A stretch of 64,000 nucleotides of DNA from Faecalicatena_A orotica (GTDB lineage: Bacteria; Bacillota; Clostridia; Lachnospirales; Lachnospiraceae). Made by a program: the position numbers and the translations under genes. Positions within the stretch are counted from its first letter, which is position 1, and every line of letters starts with the position of its first letter. The notes beneath the pieces are model-generated. The model was not told where the DNA came from. It ran no database searches and worked only from the letters and a program-made list of their open reading frames with translations. The DNA is taken from assembly GCF_040545875.1 (NCBI RefSeq), contig NZ_JBEPMR010000009.1; one strand, written 5' to 3'. Positions 1 through 7,468 of the stretch are shown in pieces.

Positions 1-184
1 GTATAATGCTCGCACTTGGCGAGGTATTTACGAGGCTAGTAAGACATACACCTAAATACTTAACGAGGTATTTCACGAGTTTAGTATTTATGGTATAATG
101 CTCGCACTTGGCGAGGTATTTACGAGGCTAGTAAGACATACACCTAAATACTTAACGAGGTATTTCACGAGTTTAGTATTTATG
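1..184. repeat. Tandem 92-bp direct repeat, two exact copies
   Basis: Copy one is 1-92 and copy two is 93-184; I see no mismatch between them. A third copy starts at 185 but diverges after a few bases (GTACAAT instead of GTATAAT). Each unit has two related sub-blocks (GCGAGGTATTTACGAG and ACGAGGTATTTCACGAG) and an inverted repeat, TAAATACT near its middle and AGTATTTA near its end. Each unit ends next to a TATAAT-like hexamer, so the array multiplies promoter or operator sequences ahead of the XRE-cupin gene. The array may continue to the left of the window. Confidence 0.9.
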
Positions 185-191
185 GTACAAT
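163..191 (+). promoter_or_regulatory. Candidate promoter of the XRE-cupin gene
   Basis: The junction after the second repeat carries TACAAT at 186-191. The equivalent positions in the earlier copies read TATAAT (2-7 and 94-99). The hexamer 17 bp upstream (TTTCAC) matches the -35 consensus poorly. The TAAATACT/AGTATTTA inverted repeat overlaps the box and could be the binding site of the regulator encoded downstream. Promoter activity is inferred. Confidence 0.35.
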
Positions 192-200
192 AGAAAAACC

Positions 201-243
201 GGCAGGTCCCGGGGACGGATAAGATTTCACCTTCGGGACTGCC
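201..243 (+). promoter_or_regulatory. Hairpin in the 5' leader of the XRE-cupin gene
   Basis: GGCAGGTCCCG at 201-211 can pair with CGGGACTGCC at 234-243, leaving one bulged G. The stem lies between the putative transcription start and the ribosome binding site. No T-run follows it, so it is not a simple terminator. Its role is unknown. Confidence 0.4.
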
Positions 244-280
244 AAATACTGAGATTTCATCCAGAAAGGAGACTATCAAT

Positions 281-862
281 ATGAGTCAGGCCGATACGAT
301 CGGAGAAAAAATAAAAGCAATCCGCACCTCACAAAATCTGACATTAAAGCAGTTAAGTGAACTGACAGGATTGTCCACAGGCTTTCTGTCACAGCTGGAG
401 AGGGGGCTGTCGTCCATTGCAGTGGACAGTCTCGAGGTGATAGCAAATGCCTTAAACGTAAACCTCGGTGTTTTTTTTGACAGCTATTCCGAAAAAAACG
501 ATGAACCTGTCATGTACAGTTTTTCACAGCGCTATAACCAGACGGCGTCCAAGATTTTTCAGGCTGTCCTGAACCACGATGTGTCATCCTTTGCAATGCT
601 GCCAAGACTCACCCAGCTCATGCCCCAGGCCAATCTGGATGAAGAAGAGCTTGAGATGTATAACCATAAAGGCGAAGAATTCATCTATGTACTCGAAGGT
701 ACGGTCACACTCCTTTTAGACTCCCAGAGATACACATTAAATCCGGGCGACTGCGTACAGTTTTCATCCAATAAAGACCATAACTGGATGAACTGTACCA
801 ACAAGATAGTTAAACTATTAACTGTTAATATTCCGAGTCCTTTTTACGAAGAAAAAGAGTAA
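281..862 (+). CDS. XRE-family regulator with C-terminal cupin domain
   Basis: This 193-residue protein has an N-terminal lambda-repressor-type helix-turn-helix (about residues 8-65, with LSELTGLSTGFLSQLERG) and a C-terminal cupin_2 barrel (about 105-180, with EEFIYVLEG and NPGD). In characterised relatives such as PuuR and SutR, the cupin senses a small metabolite while the HTH binds DNA. The ligand here cannot be told from sequence. GAAAGGAGA lies about 8 bases before the ATG. The gene is monocistronic, between the 92-bp repeat array and a terminator. The repeats are plausible autoregulatory sites. Confidence 0.9.
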   Translation: MSQADTIGEKIKAIRTSQNLTLKQLSELTGLSTGFLSQLERGLSSIAVDSLEVIANALNVNLGVFFDSYSEKNDEPVMYSFSQRYNQTASKIFQAVLNHDVSSFAMLPRLTQLMPQANLDEEELEMYNHKGEEFIYVLEGTVTLLLDSQRYTLNPGDCVQFSSNKDHNWMNCTNKIVKLLTVNIPSPFYEEKE

Positions 863-892
863 AATTGTGCATATTGTACAAAAATAGCAGGA

Positions 893-931
893 ACAAGGCC
901 AGGCTCTGAGGCAGAGGGCAGGGCCTTTTTT
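893..931 (+). terminator. Intrinsic terminator after the XRE-cupin gene
   Basis: AAGGCC at 895-900 pairs with GGCCTT just before a run of six T at 926-931, with additional pairing in the GCTCTGAGGCAGAG region between. This is a typical rho-independent form. Confidence 0.75.
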
Positions 932-940
932 AGTATCTGG

Positions 941-966
941 ACTGCAAAGGGGTCAGACCCTTTTGC
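941..966. repeat. Dispersed palindromic repeat, family A, copy 1
   Basis: The core GGGGTCAGACCC is flanked by ACTGCAAA on the left and TTTTGCGC on the right. It shares its core and arms with copies at 13333, 22588, 37983, 53205 and 63173. This copy lies between a terminator and the nad promoter and is one of the shorter ones. Confidence 0.85.
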
Positions 967-972
967 GCTTAT

Positions 973-1006
973 CTGTCTTGTCACCTGTAAACTTATATGC
1001 TATAAT
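973..1006 (+). promoter_or_regulatory. nad operon promoter with overlapping probable NiaR operator
   Basis: TTGTCA (978-983) and TATAAT (1001-1006) are separated by exactly 17 bp. The sequence CTGTCTTGTCACCTGT at 973-988 covers the -35 box. It resembles, from memory, the GTCTTGACA / CACCTGT-type sites described for the niacin-responsive repressor NiaR. The operon's last gene encodes NiaR, which supports autoregulated repression. The promoter is directly seen; operator identity is inference. Confidence 0.7.
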
Positions 1007-1080
1007 AGTGAAAATTTACCGCAGATTTTATCTGCAAGTGAAATCCGCCGGTTTAGCGGGCGGGGGAAGGTGTGAAAAAG

Positions 1081-1986
1081 ATGTCTATAGTTGATGAGAT
1101 TCATGCATTGAAAAAGGAAAAGAATGCAGTTATACTGGCACATTATTATGTGAATCCGGAGGTTCAGGATATCGCCGATTATATAGGGGATTCTTTCTAT
1201 CTCAGTAAAGTGGCTGTCGGTTTGAAGGAGCAGACGATTGTGTTCTGTGGGGTATCGTTTATGGGAGAGAGCGCGAAGATCCTGAATCCGGAGAAGACGG
1301 TCCTGATGCCGGATGCGTCTGCTGATTGTGCAATGGCGCATATGGCCGATGAGGAGACAATTCAAAGGGTGCGCAGGGAATACGATGATCTGGCGGTCGT
1401 GTGTTACATTAATTCAACCGCGGAGTTAAAAGAACTGTCTGACGTTTGCGTTACTTCGGCAAATGCGGTGAAGATCGTGAAAGCGCTGCCGAATAAGAAC
1501 ATATTTTTTATCCCGGACAGGAATCTGGCACATTTTGTAGCGGAGCAGGTACCGGAGAAGCATTTTGTATACAATGAAGGATACTGTCCTGTTCATGAAA
1601 GAATGAGAATAGATGAAATTGTGAGAGCGAAGGAAGCATACCCGGGAGCGCTCGTCCTGACCCATCCGGAGTGCCCGAAAGCCATACTGGACATCTCTGA
1701 TTACATAGGAAGTACAAGTGGGATTATCGATTATGCGGCAAAGAGCGACTGCGGGGAATTTATAATATGTACGGAAAACGGTGTCCGCCATAAGCTCGAA
1801 CAGGACAACCCCGGAAAGAAGTTTTATTTTACGGAGACAGAGCCCGTCTGTCAGGACATGAAGACTATCACATTGGAAAAGATACGTCATGTCTTAAAGA
1901 CAGGCGACAATGAAGTTCATGTGTCAGATGCACGCAGAGAAAATTCCAGAAAACCTCTGGAGAGGATGCTTGAACTGGCAAAATAG
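1081..1986 (+). CDS. nadA: Quinolinate synthase NadA
   Basis: NadA condenses iminoaspartate with dihydroxyacetone phosphate to quinolinate, using a [4Fe-4S] cluster. The three expected cluster cysteines are present at about residues 83 (ADCAMA), 169 (GYCPVH) and 257 (VCQDM), with the family's spacing of about 86 residues. I chose the ATG at 1081 over the in-frame GTG at 1072 because GGAAGG at 1065-1070 is ten bases from the ATG and only one from the GTG. The protein is 301 residues, normal for the family. It is the first gene of nadA-nadB-nadC-niaR. A small palindrome, GCAGATTTTATCTGC (1021-1035), lies in the leader. Confidence 0.97.
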   Translation: MSIVDEIHALKKEKNAVILAHYYVNPEVQDIADYIGDSFYLSKVAVGLKEQTIVFCGVSFMGESAKILNPEKTVLMPDASADCAMAHMADEETIQRVRREYDDLAVVCYINSTAELKELSDVCVTSANAVKIVKALPNKNIFFIPDRNLAHFVAEQVPEKHFVYNEGYCPVHERMRIDEIVRAKEAYPGALVLTHPECPKAILDISDYIGSTSGIIDYAAKSDCGEFIICTENGVRHKLEQDNPGKKFYFTETEPVCQDMKTITLEKIRHVLKTGDNEVHVSDARRENSRKPLERMLELAK

Positions 1987-2008
1987 GAAAAGCTCGGGGA
2001 GGCTGGTT

Positions 2009-3187
2009 ATGGAAATAAAGACAGACATCGTAATCGTAGGCACGGGTGTGGCCGGTTTATTTGCTGCACTGAATCTGCCGAAAGACAAGAAAATAGTCAT
2101 GATCACAAAATCAGATCTGGAAAGCAGTGATTCATTTCTGGCACAGGGGGGGATCTGCGTCCTGAGGGGCGAAGAAGATTACGATAGTTATTTTGCAGAC
2201 ACCATGAATGCGGGGCACAATGAAAACCGCGGGGAGTCTGTGGAGATTATGATTAAAAGTTCCCCGGATATTATAAATGACCTGGTAGGCTATGGCGTTG
2301 AGTTCGAGAAAAATGGTGAGGAATTTGCCTATACCCGCGAGGGGGCCCACTCTAGGCCGAGAATACTGTACCACAAAGATATTACCGGAAGAGAGATTAC
2401 AAGCAAGCTTCTGGCACAGGTAAAGAAGCTTGAGAATGTTACGATTCTGGAATACACGACTATGACAGATATTATAGAAGAAAATGAAAAATGCACAGGG
2501 ATTATCACCGATAAGGGAGAGATCCGCGCAGACTTTACAATTCTGGCGAGCGGCGGGATCGGTGGAAGGTACAGGCATTCCACGAATTTTCCGCATCTGA
2601 CGGGTGATGCGCTGGATATCTCGAAAAACCACGGGATCAGGCTGGAGCATCTCGATTATGTACAGATTCATCCGACAACGCTCTACTCAAAGAAACCCGG
2701 GAGGCGTTTCCTGATCTCTGAGTCAGTCCGCGGCGAAGGTGCCGTGCTGTACAACAAGGACAAAAAACGTTTTGTGGACGAACTTCTTCCGAGGGATGTA
2801 GTGACTCAGGCCATCCACGAGCAGATGGAGAAGGACGGGACAGACTATGTCTGGCTCTCAATGGAAAACATCGATACAGAGACGATCATGTCTCATTTTC
2901 CGAATATTTACCAGCACTGTCTGGAAGAAGGATTTGACGTGACAAAAGAATGCATTCCGGTGGTACCGGCGCAGCATTATTTCATGGGAGGAATCTGGGT
3001 GGATTCAGACAGCAGGACCTCGATGGAAAAATTATTTGCGGTGGGTGAGACAAGCTGCAACGGGGTGCATGGCGCCAACCGGCTGGCAAGCAATTCCCTG
3101 CTCGAGAGTCTTGTATTTGCAAAACGCGCGGCATCGAAAATCAGGGAAGAGTATCATGTACCAGAACGTTTTCCTGATAAAATGTAA
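2009..3187 (+). CDS. nadB: L-aspartate oxidase NadB, short form
   Basis: NadB oxidises L-aspartate to iminoaspartate, the co-substrate of NadA. Visible family features are the FAD dinucleotide fold (GTGVAGLFAAL near the N-terminus), SFLAQGG, the active-site segment with HSRPRILYHKDITGREI, QHYFMGGIWVD and GVHGANRLASNSLLE. An open frame extends upstream into nadA, but GGGGAGG at 1996-2002 points to the ATG at 2009. At 392 residues it lacks the C-terminal helical domain of the roughly 530-residue enterobacterial enzyme and ends soon after the FAD-binding GANRLASN motif. The gap to nadA is only 22 bp. Confidence 0.95.
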   Translation: MEIKTDIVIVGTGVAGLFAALNLPKDKKIVMITKSDLESSDSFLAQGGICVLRGEEDYDSYFADTMNAGHNENRGESVEIMIKSSPDIINDLVGYGVEFEKNGEEFAYTREGAHSRPRILYHKDITGREITSKLLAQVKKLENVTILEYTTMTDIIEENEKCTGIITDKGEIRADFTILASGGIGGRYRHSTNFPHLTGDALDISKNHGIRLEHLDYVQIHPTTLYSKKPGRRFLISESVRGEGAVLYNKDKKRFVDELLPRDVVTQAIHEQMEKDGTDYVWLSMENIDTETIMSHFPNIYQHCLEEGFDVTKECIPVVPAQHYFMGGIWVDSDSRTSMEKLFAVGETSCNGVHGANRLASNSLLESLVFAKRAASKIREEYHVPERFPDKM

Positions 3188-3204
3188 AAAAGGAGATATT
3201 AGAA

Positions 3205-4056
3205 ATGAATAAGATTACAATGACACTTCAGGCAGACAACTTAATCTTAGAAGCCTTGAAAGAAGATATATCAAGCGAGGATGTTACAACAAATTCGGTT
3301 ATGAAAGAGGCCGTGAAAGGCGAAGTCGAACTGATCTGCAAGCAGGATGGAATCATTGCGGGACTCGACGTATTTAAAAGAGTTTTTGAACTTCTGGATG
3401 AACAGGTGGAAGTGGAATTCTATTGTCAGGATGGTGATGAGGTTAAAAACGGACAGCTGATGGGAAAAGTGATTGGAGATATCCGGGTCCTTTTATCCGG
3501 GGAGAGAGTTGCGCTGAATTATCTCCAGAGGATGAGCGGGATTGCTACATATACACATTCTGTTGCAGCACTTCTGGAAGGAAGCAAAACAAAGCTTCTG
3601 GATACAAGGAAAACAACACCGAACATGCGCATTTTTGAAAAATATGCCGTACGTGTCGGGGGCGGATATAATCATAGATATAACCTGTCTGACGGAGTGC
3701 TTTTAAAGGATAATCATATCGGTGCGGCAGGAAGCGTAACAAAGGCCGTTCAGATGGCAAAAGAATATGCGCCGTTTGTACGGAAAATTGAGGTGGAAGT
3801 AGAGAATCTGGATATGGTAAAAGAAGCTGTAGAAGCAGGCGCGGACATTATCATGCTTGACAACATGACGACAGAAGAGATGCAGGAGGCAATCCGCGTG
3901 ATCGGTGGAAGGGCCGAGACAGAATGCTCCGGGAATGTGACAAAGGAAAATATCAGCCGGATTACATCTCTTGGTGTAGATTACGTGTCCAGCGGGGCAC
4001 TGACACATTCAGCCCCAATACTGGATATTTCACTGAAGAATCTGCATGCAGTATAA
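3205..4056 (+). CDS. nadC: Nicotinate-nucleotide diphosphorylase (carboxylating) NadC
   Basis: NadC converts quinolinate and PRPP to nicotinate mononucleotide, completing the de novo branch begun by NadA and NadB. The 283-residue protein carries the QPRTase signatures: the N-terminal open-faced sandwich domain, SGERVALNYLQRMSG, LDTRKTTPNMR, and GGGYNHRYNLSDGVLLKDNHI with its substrate-binding Arg, His and Lys residues. The C-terminal barrel ends in ECSGNV and VDYVSSGALTHS. AAAAAGGAGA lies 9 bases before the ATG. The gap after nadB is 17 bp, so the gene is cotranscribed. Confidence 0.97.
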   Translation: MNKITMTLQADNLILEALKEDISSEDVTTNSVMKEAVKGEVELICKQDGIIAGLDVFKRVFELLDEQVEVEFYCQDGDEVKNGQLMGKVIGDIRVLLSGERVALNYLQRMSGIATYTHSVAALLEGSKTKLLDTRKTTPNMRIFEKYAVRVGGGYNHRYNLSDGVLLKDNHIGAAGSVTKAVQMAKEYAPFVRKIEVEVENLDMVKEAVEAGADIIMLDNMTTEEMQEAIRVIGGRAETECSGNVTKENISRITSLGVDYVSSGALTHSAPILDISLKNLHAV

Positions 4057-4103
4057 CAAGGGGAACCAAATTTGCAGAAAAAATCAGGAGGTGACAGCGT
4101 CAG

Positions 4104-4616
4104 ATGATGACAGGCCCAGAACGAAGAAGTGATATAATCAGCCGTATCAAAAACAGTGCTGTACCGGTTTCCGGCAAGGCGCTGGCACAGGCTTACGAGG
4201 TAAGCCGCCAGGTTATCGTACAGGATATCGCATTGATCCGCGCATCCGGTCACGATATTATTTCTACAAATCGCGGTTATATACTCAACGCACCGAATAT
4301 CGCCAGCAGGACATTCAAAGTTCAGCACACGGATGACGAACTGGAAAACGAACTATGTTCCATCGTAGACCTCGGCGGCAGGATCGTGAATGTTATGATC
4401 AACCACAGGGTGTACGGACACATGGAGGCAGTTTTAAATATCAACTCCAGACGGAAGGTGATGGAGTTTATGGAAGATATCAAAAGCGGGAAATCAAGTC
4501 CGCTTAAGAACATCACGTCCAACTATCACTACCATAAAGTAGAGGCAGAAAATGAAGAAACACTGGATTTGATTGAGGAAATGCTCATCAGGAAAGGATT
4601 TCTGATTCAGAATTAA
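4104..4616 (+). CDS. niaR: Niacin-responsive repressor NiaR (HTH_11 plus 3H domain)
   Basis: The 170-residue protein has an N-terminal winged helix (about residues 6-60, SGKALAQAYEVSRQVIVQDI) and a C-terminal 3H domain, named for conserved histidines. Here these are in QHTDDEL, INHRVYGH and NYHYHK. NiaR-family proteins bind nicotinic acid and repress NAD synthesis and niacin uptake genes. AGGAGGTGA lies 10 bases before tandem ATGs at 4104 and 4107. As the last gene of the nad operon, it probably represses the promoter at 978-1006. Confidence 0.93.
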   Translation: MMTGPERRSDIISRIKNSAVPVSGKALAQAYEVSRQVIVQDIALIRASGHDIISTNRGYILNAPNIASRTFKVQHTDDELENELCSIVDLGGRIVNVMINHRVYGHMEAVLNINSRRKVMEFMEDIKSGKSSPLKNITSNYHYHKVEAENEETLDLIEEMLIRKGFLIQN

Positions 4617-4618
4617 AA

Positions 4619-4645
4619 AAGCCGGGGCATCTGGCTCCGGCGGAG
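4619..4645 (+). terminator. Weak hairpin after niaR
   Basis: GCCGG and CCGGC around CATCTGG form a short GC-rich stem, but no T-run follows. It may be a pause or decay barrier at the end of the nad operon rather than a full terminator. Confidence 0.35.
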
Positions 4646-4651
4646 AAAGGA

Positions 4652-4774
4652 ATGAAAAGAAAATATATGTTAAAAAGCATCTCTGCTTTGTATGATTATA
4701 AGATAACCTTTATTTGTGATAAAACTGTGATGCCGAAATTAAGAGTTTGTAAAGGAATCATTAACACTTACTGA
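4652..4774 (+). CDS. Possible 40-residue basic protein, unrecognised
   Basis: An ATG at 4652 follows GGAGAAAGGA and opens a 40-codon frame beginning MKRKYMLKSI and ending at TGA 4772-4774. The product would be basic (about eight Lys/Arg) with two Cys. I recognise no family. It directly follows niaR with no visible promoter of its own. The ribosome binding site is the only positive evidence, so it could easily be chance. Confidence 0.2.
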   Translation: MKRKYMLKSISALYDYKITFICDKTVMPKLRVCKGIINTY

Positions 4775-4854
4775 ACTATTGATTTGGTTCCGTACGACAG
4801 GGGGGCCAGTCAGGTATTCAGCCAGATTTCCTGCTGACTTTCATAAGAACTGCC

Positions 4855-5268
4855 TTGACATTCCGATTTTGCTGTGATACGCTTTTTAACAGACCAAATA
4901 GAATATTCACTTGGAAAACGCAGTGACGAAGAGAGTAACCTGAAGGACATTCTACAGAGAAATCCCACATAAACCCGGTCAGGGTTCCCAGCTGAGAGGG
5001 ATGAATGAAGCACAGGCGAACATGGCTTCCGAGCGGCGCACCGAACGTAGGACAGTACGAAAGAATGCAGGGCCATCATGAACGGAAGGGCCGGTTATTT
5101 GTCCTGTGCAAGGCTGCGATGGGTTCGCCCTTTACAGCGAGGAAGTGCTGACGGCATATCTAACAGATGCATACGGCACTTGCTGAGGTTCTGTCCGTGA
5201 GGAGAGAGCAAAGTAGAAGTGGTAACACGGATAACTCCGTCTTCTTAACAAAAGAAGGCGGTTTTTTT
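4855..5268 (+). promoter_or_regulatory. T-box leader, probably methionine-specific, controlling metG
   Basis: A promoter (TTGACA 4855-4860, 17-bp spacer, TACGCT with extended TG) begins a long leader. GACGAAGAGAGTAACC near 4930 is the conserved 5' base of Stem I. GAGAGGGATG near 4995 fits the apical loop region. ATG at 5022-5024 within CGAACATGGC is a likely Met specifier codon. The T-box bulge sequence GAAGTGGTAACACGG (5216-5230) contains TGGT, which can pair with the ACCA end of uncharged tRNA. A terminator competes with it at 5236-5268. Uncharged tRNA-Met would therefore allow metG transcription. The specifier position is my reading of the fold; the T-box class is firm. Confidence 0.9.
5236..5268 (+). 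terminator. T-box terminator hairpin
   Basis: TCCGTCTTCTT pairs with AAGAAGGCGG across AACAA, followed by seven T (5262-5268). The 5' arm overlaps the antiterminator's CTCCGT segment, as expected for a switch. Confidence 0.88.
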
Positions 5269-5395
5269 ATTTCATAGGAAAGTACTCCTATGAAATAAAA
5301 AGCCCTCCGGGGGATGCGCACTGCGGCGTATAAGGTAGATGTCGCGATGCGACCGCCGCAGGCGCGAGTTTCGCAAGCGAAACTCTATTTTATTT
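5269..5395 (+). other. Run of three further hairpins between T-box and metG
   Basis: ATTTCATAGGA pairs perfectly with TCCTATGAAAT around AAGTAC (about 5269-5297). TGCGGCG pairs with CGCCGCA (about 5321-5360). GAGTTTCG pairs with CGAAACTC around CAAG (5366-5385) and is followed by TATTTTATTTT, which looks like a second terminator. None of these belongs to a standard T-box. The block may be an inserted repeat unit. Confidence 0.6.
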
Positions 5396-5433
5396 TACAA
5401 AACTTCAAAAAGGTACAGGGCTCTCAGCGTTTT

Positions 5434-5489
5434 GGTACACCACAAAAGTTAATTAGGGACGTAGTAAACCTTAAAAAGATTACGTCCCC
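5434..5489 (+). repeat. Dispersed repeat, family B, copy 1
   Basis: The unit starts GGTACACCACAAAAG and ends in a hairpin, GGGACGTAGT paired with ATTACGTCCC. It is almost identical to the copy at 46899-46954 and related to those at 7428 and 45970. Upstream bases (AAGGTACAGGGC near 5411) match the far end of the 45970-46070 copy. Its last base lies immediately before the metG ribosome binding site. Confidence 0.85.
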
Positions 5490-5504
5490 AAGGAGGGTTT
5501 TAGG

Positions 5505-7406
5505 ATGGACAAGTATTATATTACAACCGCGATTGCCTATACGTCAGGCAAGCCGCACATCGGAAACACATACGAAATTGTTCTTGCGGATGCAATTGCA
5601 AGATACAAGCGAAGCCAGGGATTTGATGTGTTTTTCCAGACTGGCACAGATGAGCATGGTCAGAAGATTGAGTTAAAGGCAGAAGAGGCCGGAATTACAC
5701 CAAAGGAATTTGTTGACGGTGTTGCCGGTGATATCAAGAGAATCTGGGACCTGATGGATACTTCTTATGATAAGTTTATCCGTACGACTGACGATTATCA
5801 TGAGAAACAGGTTCAGAAGATTTTCAAGAAGTTATATGACAAGGGTGATATTTACAAGGGGCATTATGAGGGCATGTACTGTACTCCGTGTGAGTCTTTC
5901 TTTACAGAGTCTCAGTTAGTGGATGGAAAATGTCCTGACTGTGGTCGTGAGGTTCAGCCTGCGAAAGAGGAGGCTTACTTCTTTAAGATGAGCAAATATG
6001 CAGACCGCCTGATCGAGCATATCAATACACATCCGGAATTTATTCAGCCGGTATCACGTAAAAATGAGATGATGAATAACTTCCTGCTTCCGGGACTTCA
6101 GGATCTGTGTGTGTCCAGAACTTCCTTTAAATGGGGAATTCCTGTGGATTTTGATCCGAAGCATGTTGTCTATGTGTGGCTAGACGCCCTTACCAACTAC
6201 ATCACGGGCATCGGATATGACTGTGACGGTGAGTGTACGGACCAGTTTAAGAAGGACTGGCCGGCGGACCTGCATTTGATCGGAAAAGATATCATCCGTT
6301 TCCACACGATTTACTGGCCGATTTTTCTGATGGCTCTGGACCTTCCTCTGCCGAAACAGATTTTCGGGCACCCGTGGCTGCTGCAGGGTGATGGCAAGAT
6401 GAGCAAGTCTAAAGGAAATGTGCTCTATGCCGATGAACTGGTTGATTTCTTTGGTGTTGACGCCGTGCGCTACTTTGTTCTCCACGAAATGCCGTTCGAA
6501 AATGACGGTGTCATTTCCTGGGAGCTGATGGTAGAGCGTCTGAACTCAGACCTTGCAAATACGCTCGGAAATCTGGTAAACCGTACTGTTTCCATGACAA
6601 ATAAATACTTCGGTGGTGTCGTATCCGATAAAGGCGCAGCAGAAGAAGTCGACGCAGACTTAAAGGCTGTAGTTGAGAACACACCAAAGACTGTTAAAGA
6701 TAAAATGGATGACCTCCGGGTTGCAGATGCGATCACAGAAATATTCAATCTGTTCAAACGCTGCAACAAATATATTGACGAAACAATGCCGTGGGTACTT
6801 GCAAAAGATGAAGAGAAAAAAGACAGGCTGGAGACCGTACTCTGGAATCTGATCCAGAGCATTTCCGCAGGTGCAGTCCTTCTGGAATCCTTCATGCCAT
6901 CCACAAGCAAGAAAATTCTGGCTCAGCTCAATAACGGCCATGTAACAGACAAGCCGGAAATTCTCTTCCAGAGGCTGGACCTGGAAGAAGTAATGAAAAA
7001 AGTCGAGGAACTTCACCCTCAGGCAGAGGAAACTTCAGAAAATGCAGAGGATGAGAATGTGATCGACATCGAGACAAAGCCGGAAATCACATTTGAAGAG
7101 TTCGGTGCAATGCAGTTTCAGGTAGGCGAAATTATTGCCTGTGAAGCAGTAAAAAAATCCAAAAAACTACTTTGCTCCCAAGTGAAAATCGGAAGTCAGG
7201 TAAAACAAATCGTTTCCGGAATTAAGAACTATTACTCTCCAGAAGAAATGGTTGGCAAAAAAGTCATGGTACTTGTCAACTTAAAACCAGCCAAACTTGC
7301 GGGGGTATTGTCAGAGGGAATGCTGCTTTGTGCAGAAGATGCAGAGGGCAACCTGGCATTAATGACACCTGAGAAAAACATGCCATCAGGAGCGGAAATT
7401 CGTTAA
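5505..7406 (+). CDS. metG: Methionyl-tRNA synthetase MetG
   Basis: MetG charges tRNA-Met for initiation and elongation. The 633-residue protein shows the class I HIGH-type motif (KPHIGN, about residue 17), a zinc knuckle with two CxxC pairs (YCTPC and CPDCG, about residues 125-147), the KMSKS loop (GKMSKSKGN, about 297) and a C-terminal EMAP/Trbp111-like tRNA-binding domain (about 530-633, FQVGEI to MPSGAEIR). AAGGAGGG lies 8 bases before the ATG. It is a single-gene unit controlled by the T-box leader, although repeat insertions now separate leader and gene by more than 200 bp. A family B repeat also follows the stop codon. Confidence 0.97.
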   Translation: MDKYYITTAIAYTSGKPHIGNTYEIVLADAIARYKRSQGFDVFFQTGTDEHGQKIELKAEEAGITPKEFVDGVAGDIKRIWDLMDTSYDKFIRTTDDYHEKQVQKIFKKLYDKGDIYKGHYEGMYCTPCESFFTESQLVDGKCPDCGREVQPAKEEAYFFKMSKYADRLIEHINTHPEFIQPVSRKNEMMNNFLLPGLQDLCVSRTSFKWGIPVDFDPKHVVYVWLDALTNYITGIGYDCDGECTDQFKKDWPADLHLIGKDIIRFHTIYWPIFLMALDLPLPKQIFGHPWLLQGDGKMSKSKGNVLYADELVDFFGVDAVRYFVLHEMPFENDGVISWELMVERLNSDLANTLGNLVNRTVSMTNKYFGGVVSDKGAAEEVDADLKAVVENTPKTVKDKMDDLRVADAITEIFNLFKRCNKYIDETMPWVLAKDEEKKDRLETVLWNLIQSISAGAVLLESFMPSTSKKILAQLNNGHVTDKPEILFQRLDLEEVMKKVEELHPQAEETSENAEDENVIDIETKPEITFEEFGAMQFQVGEIIACEAVKKSKKLLCSQVKIGSQVKQIVSGIKNYYSPEEMVGKKVMVLVNLKPAKLAGVLSEGMLLCAEDAEGNLALMTPEKNMPSGAEIR

Positions 7407-7427
7407 AAACATATGTGAAAAAAATAA

Positions 7428-7468
7428 CGGGGGACGTAGTATTTCTAAGGAAGGCTACGTCCCCAATT
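7428..7468. repeat. Dispersed repeat, family B, copy 2 (hairpin only)
   Basis: GGGGGACGTAG (7429-7439) and CTACGTCCCC (7455-7464) form a near-perfect 10-bp stem with a 15-base loop. It lies between convergent metG and the GT2 gene and reaches the latter's stop codon. It could act as a terminator for either strand, though the T-runs are poor. Confidence 0.8.

Noticed and set aside
88..279. Minus-strand frame through the 92-bp repeats
   Set aside because: It follows repeat composition, lacks a ribosome binding site and contains no recognisable motif.
1910..2008. N-terminal extension of NadB into nadA
   Set aside because: The ribosome binding site and conserved N-terminus (IKTDIVIVGTGVAG) support the start at 2009.
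5269..5504. Complete insertion sequence between the T-box and metG
   Set aside because: No transposase frame and no clear terminal inverted repeats with target duplications; only hairpin repeats are seen.
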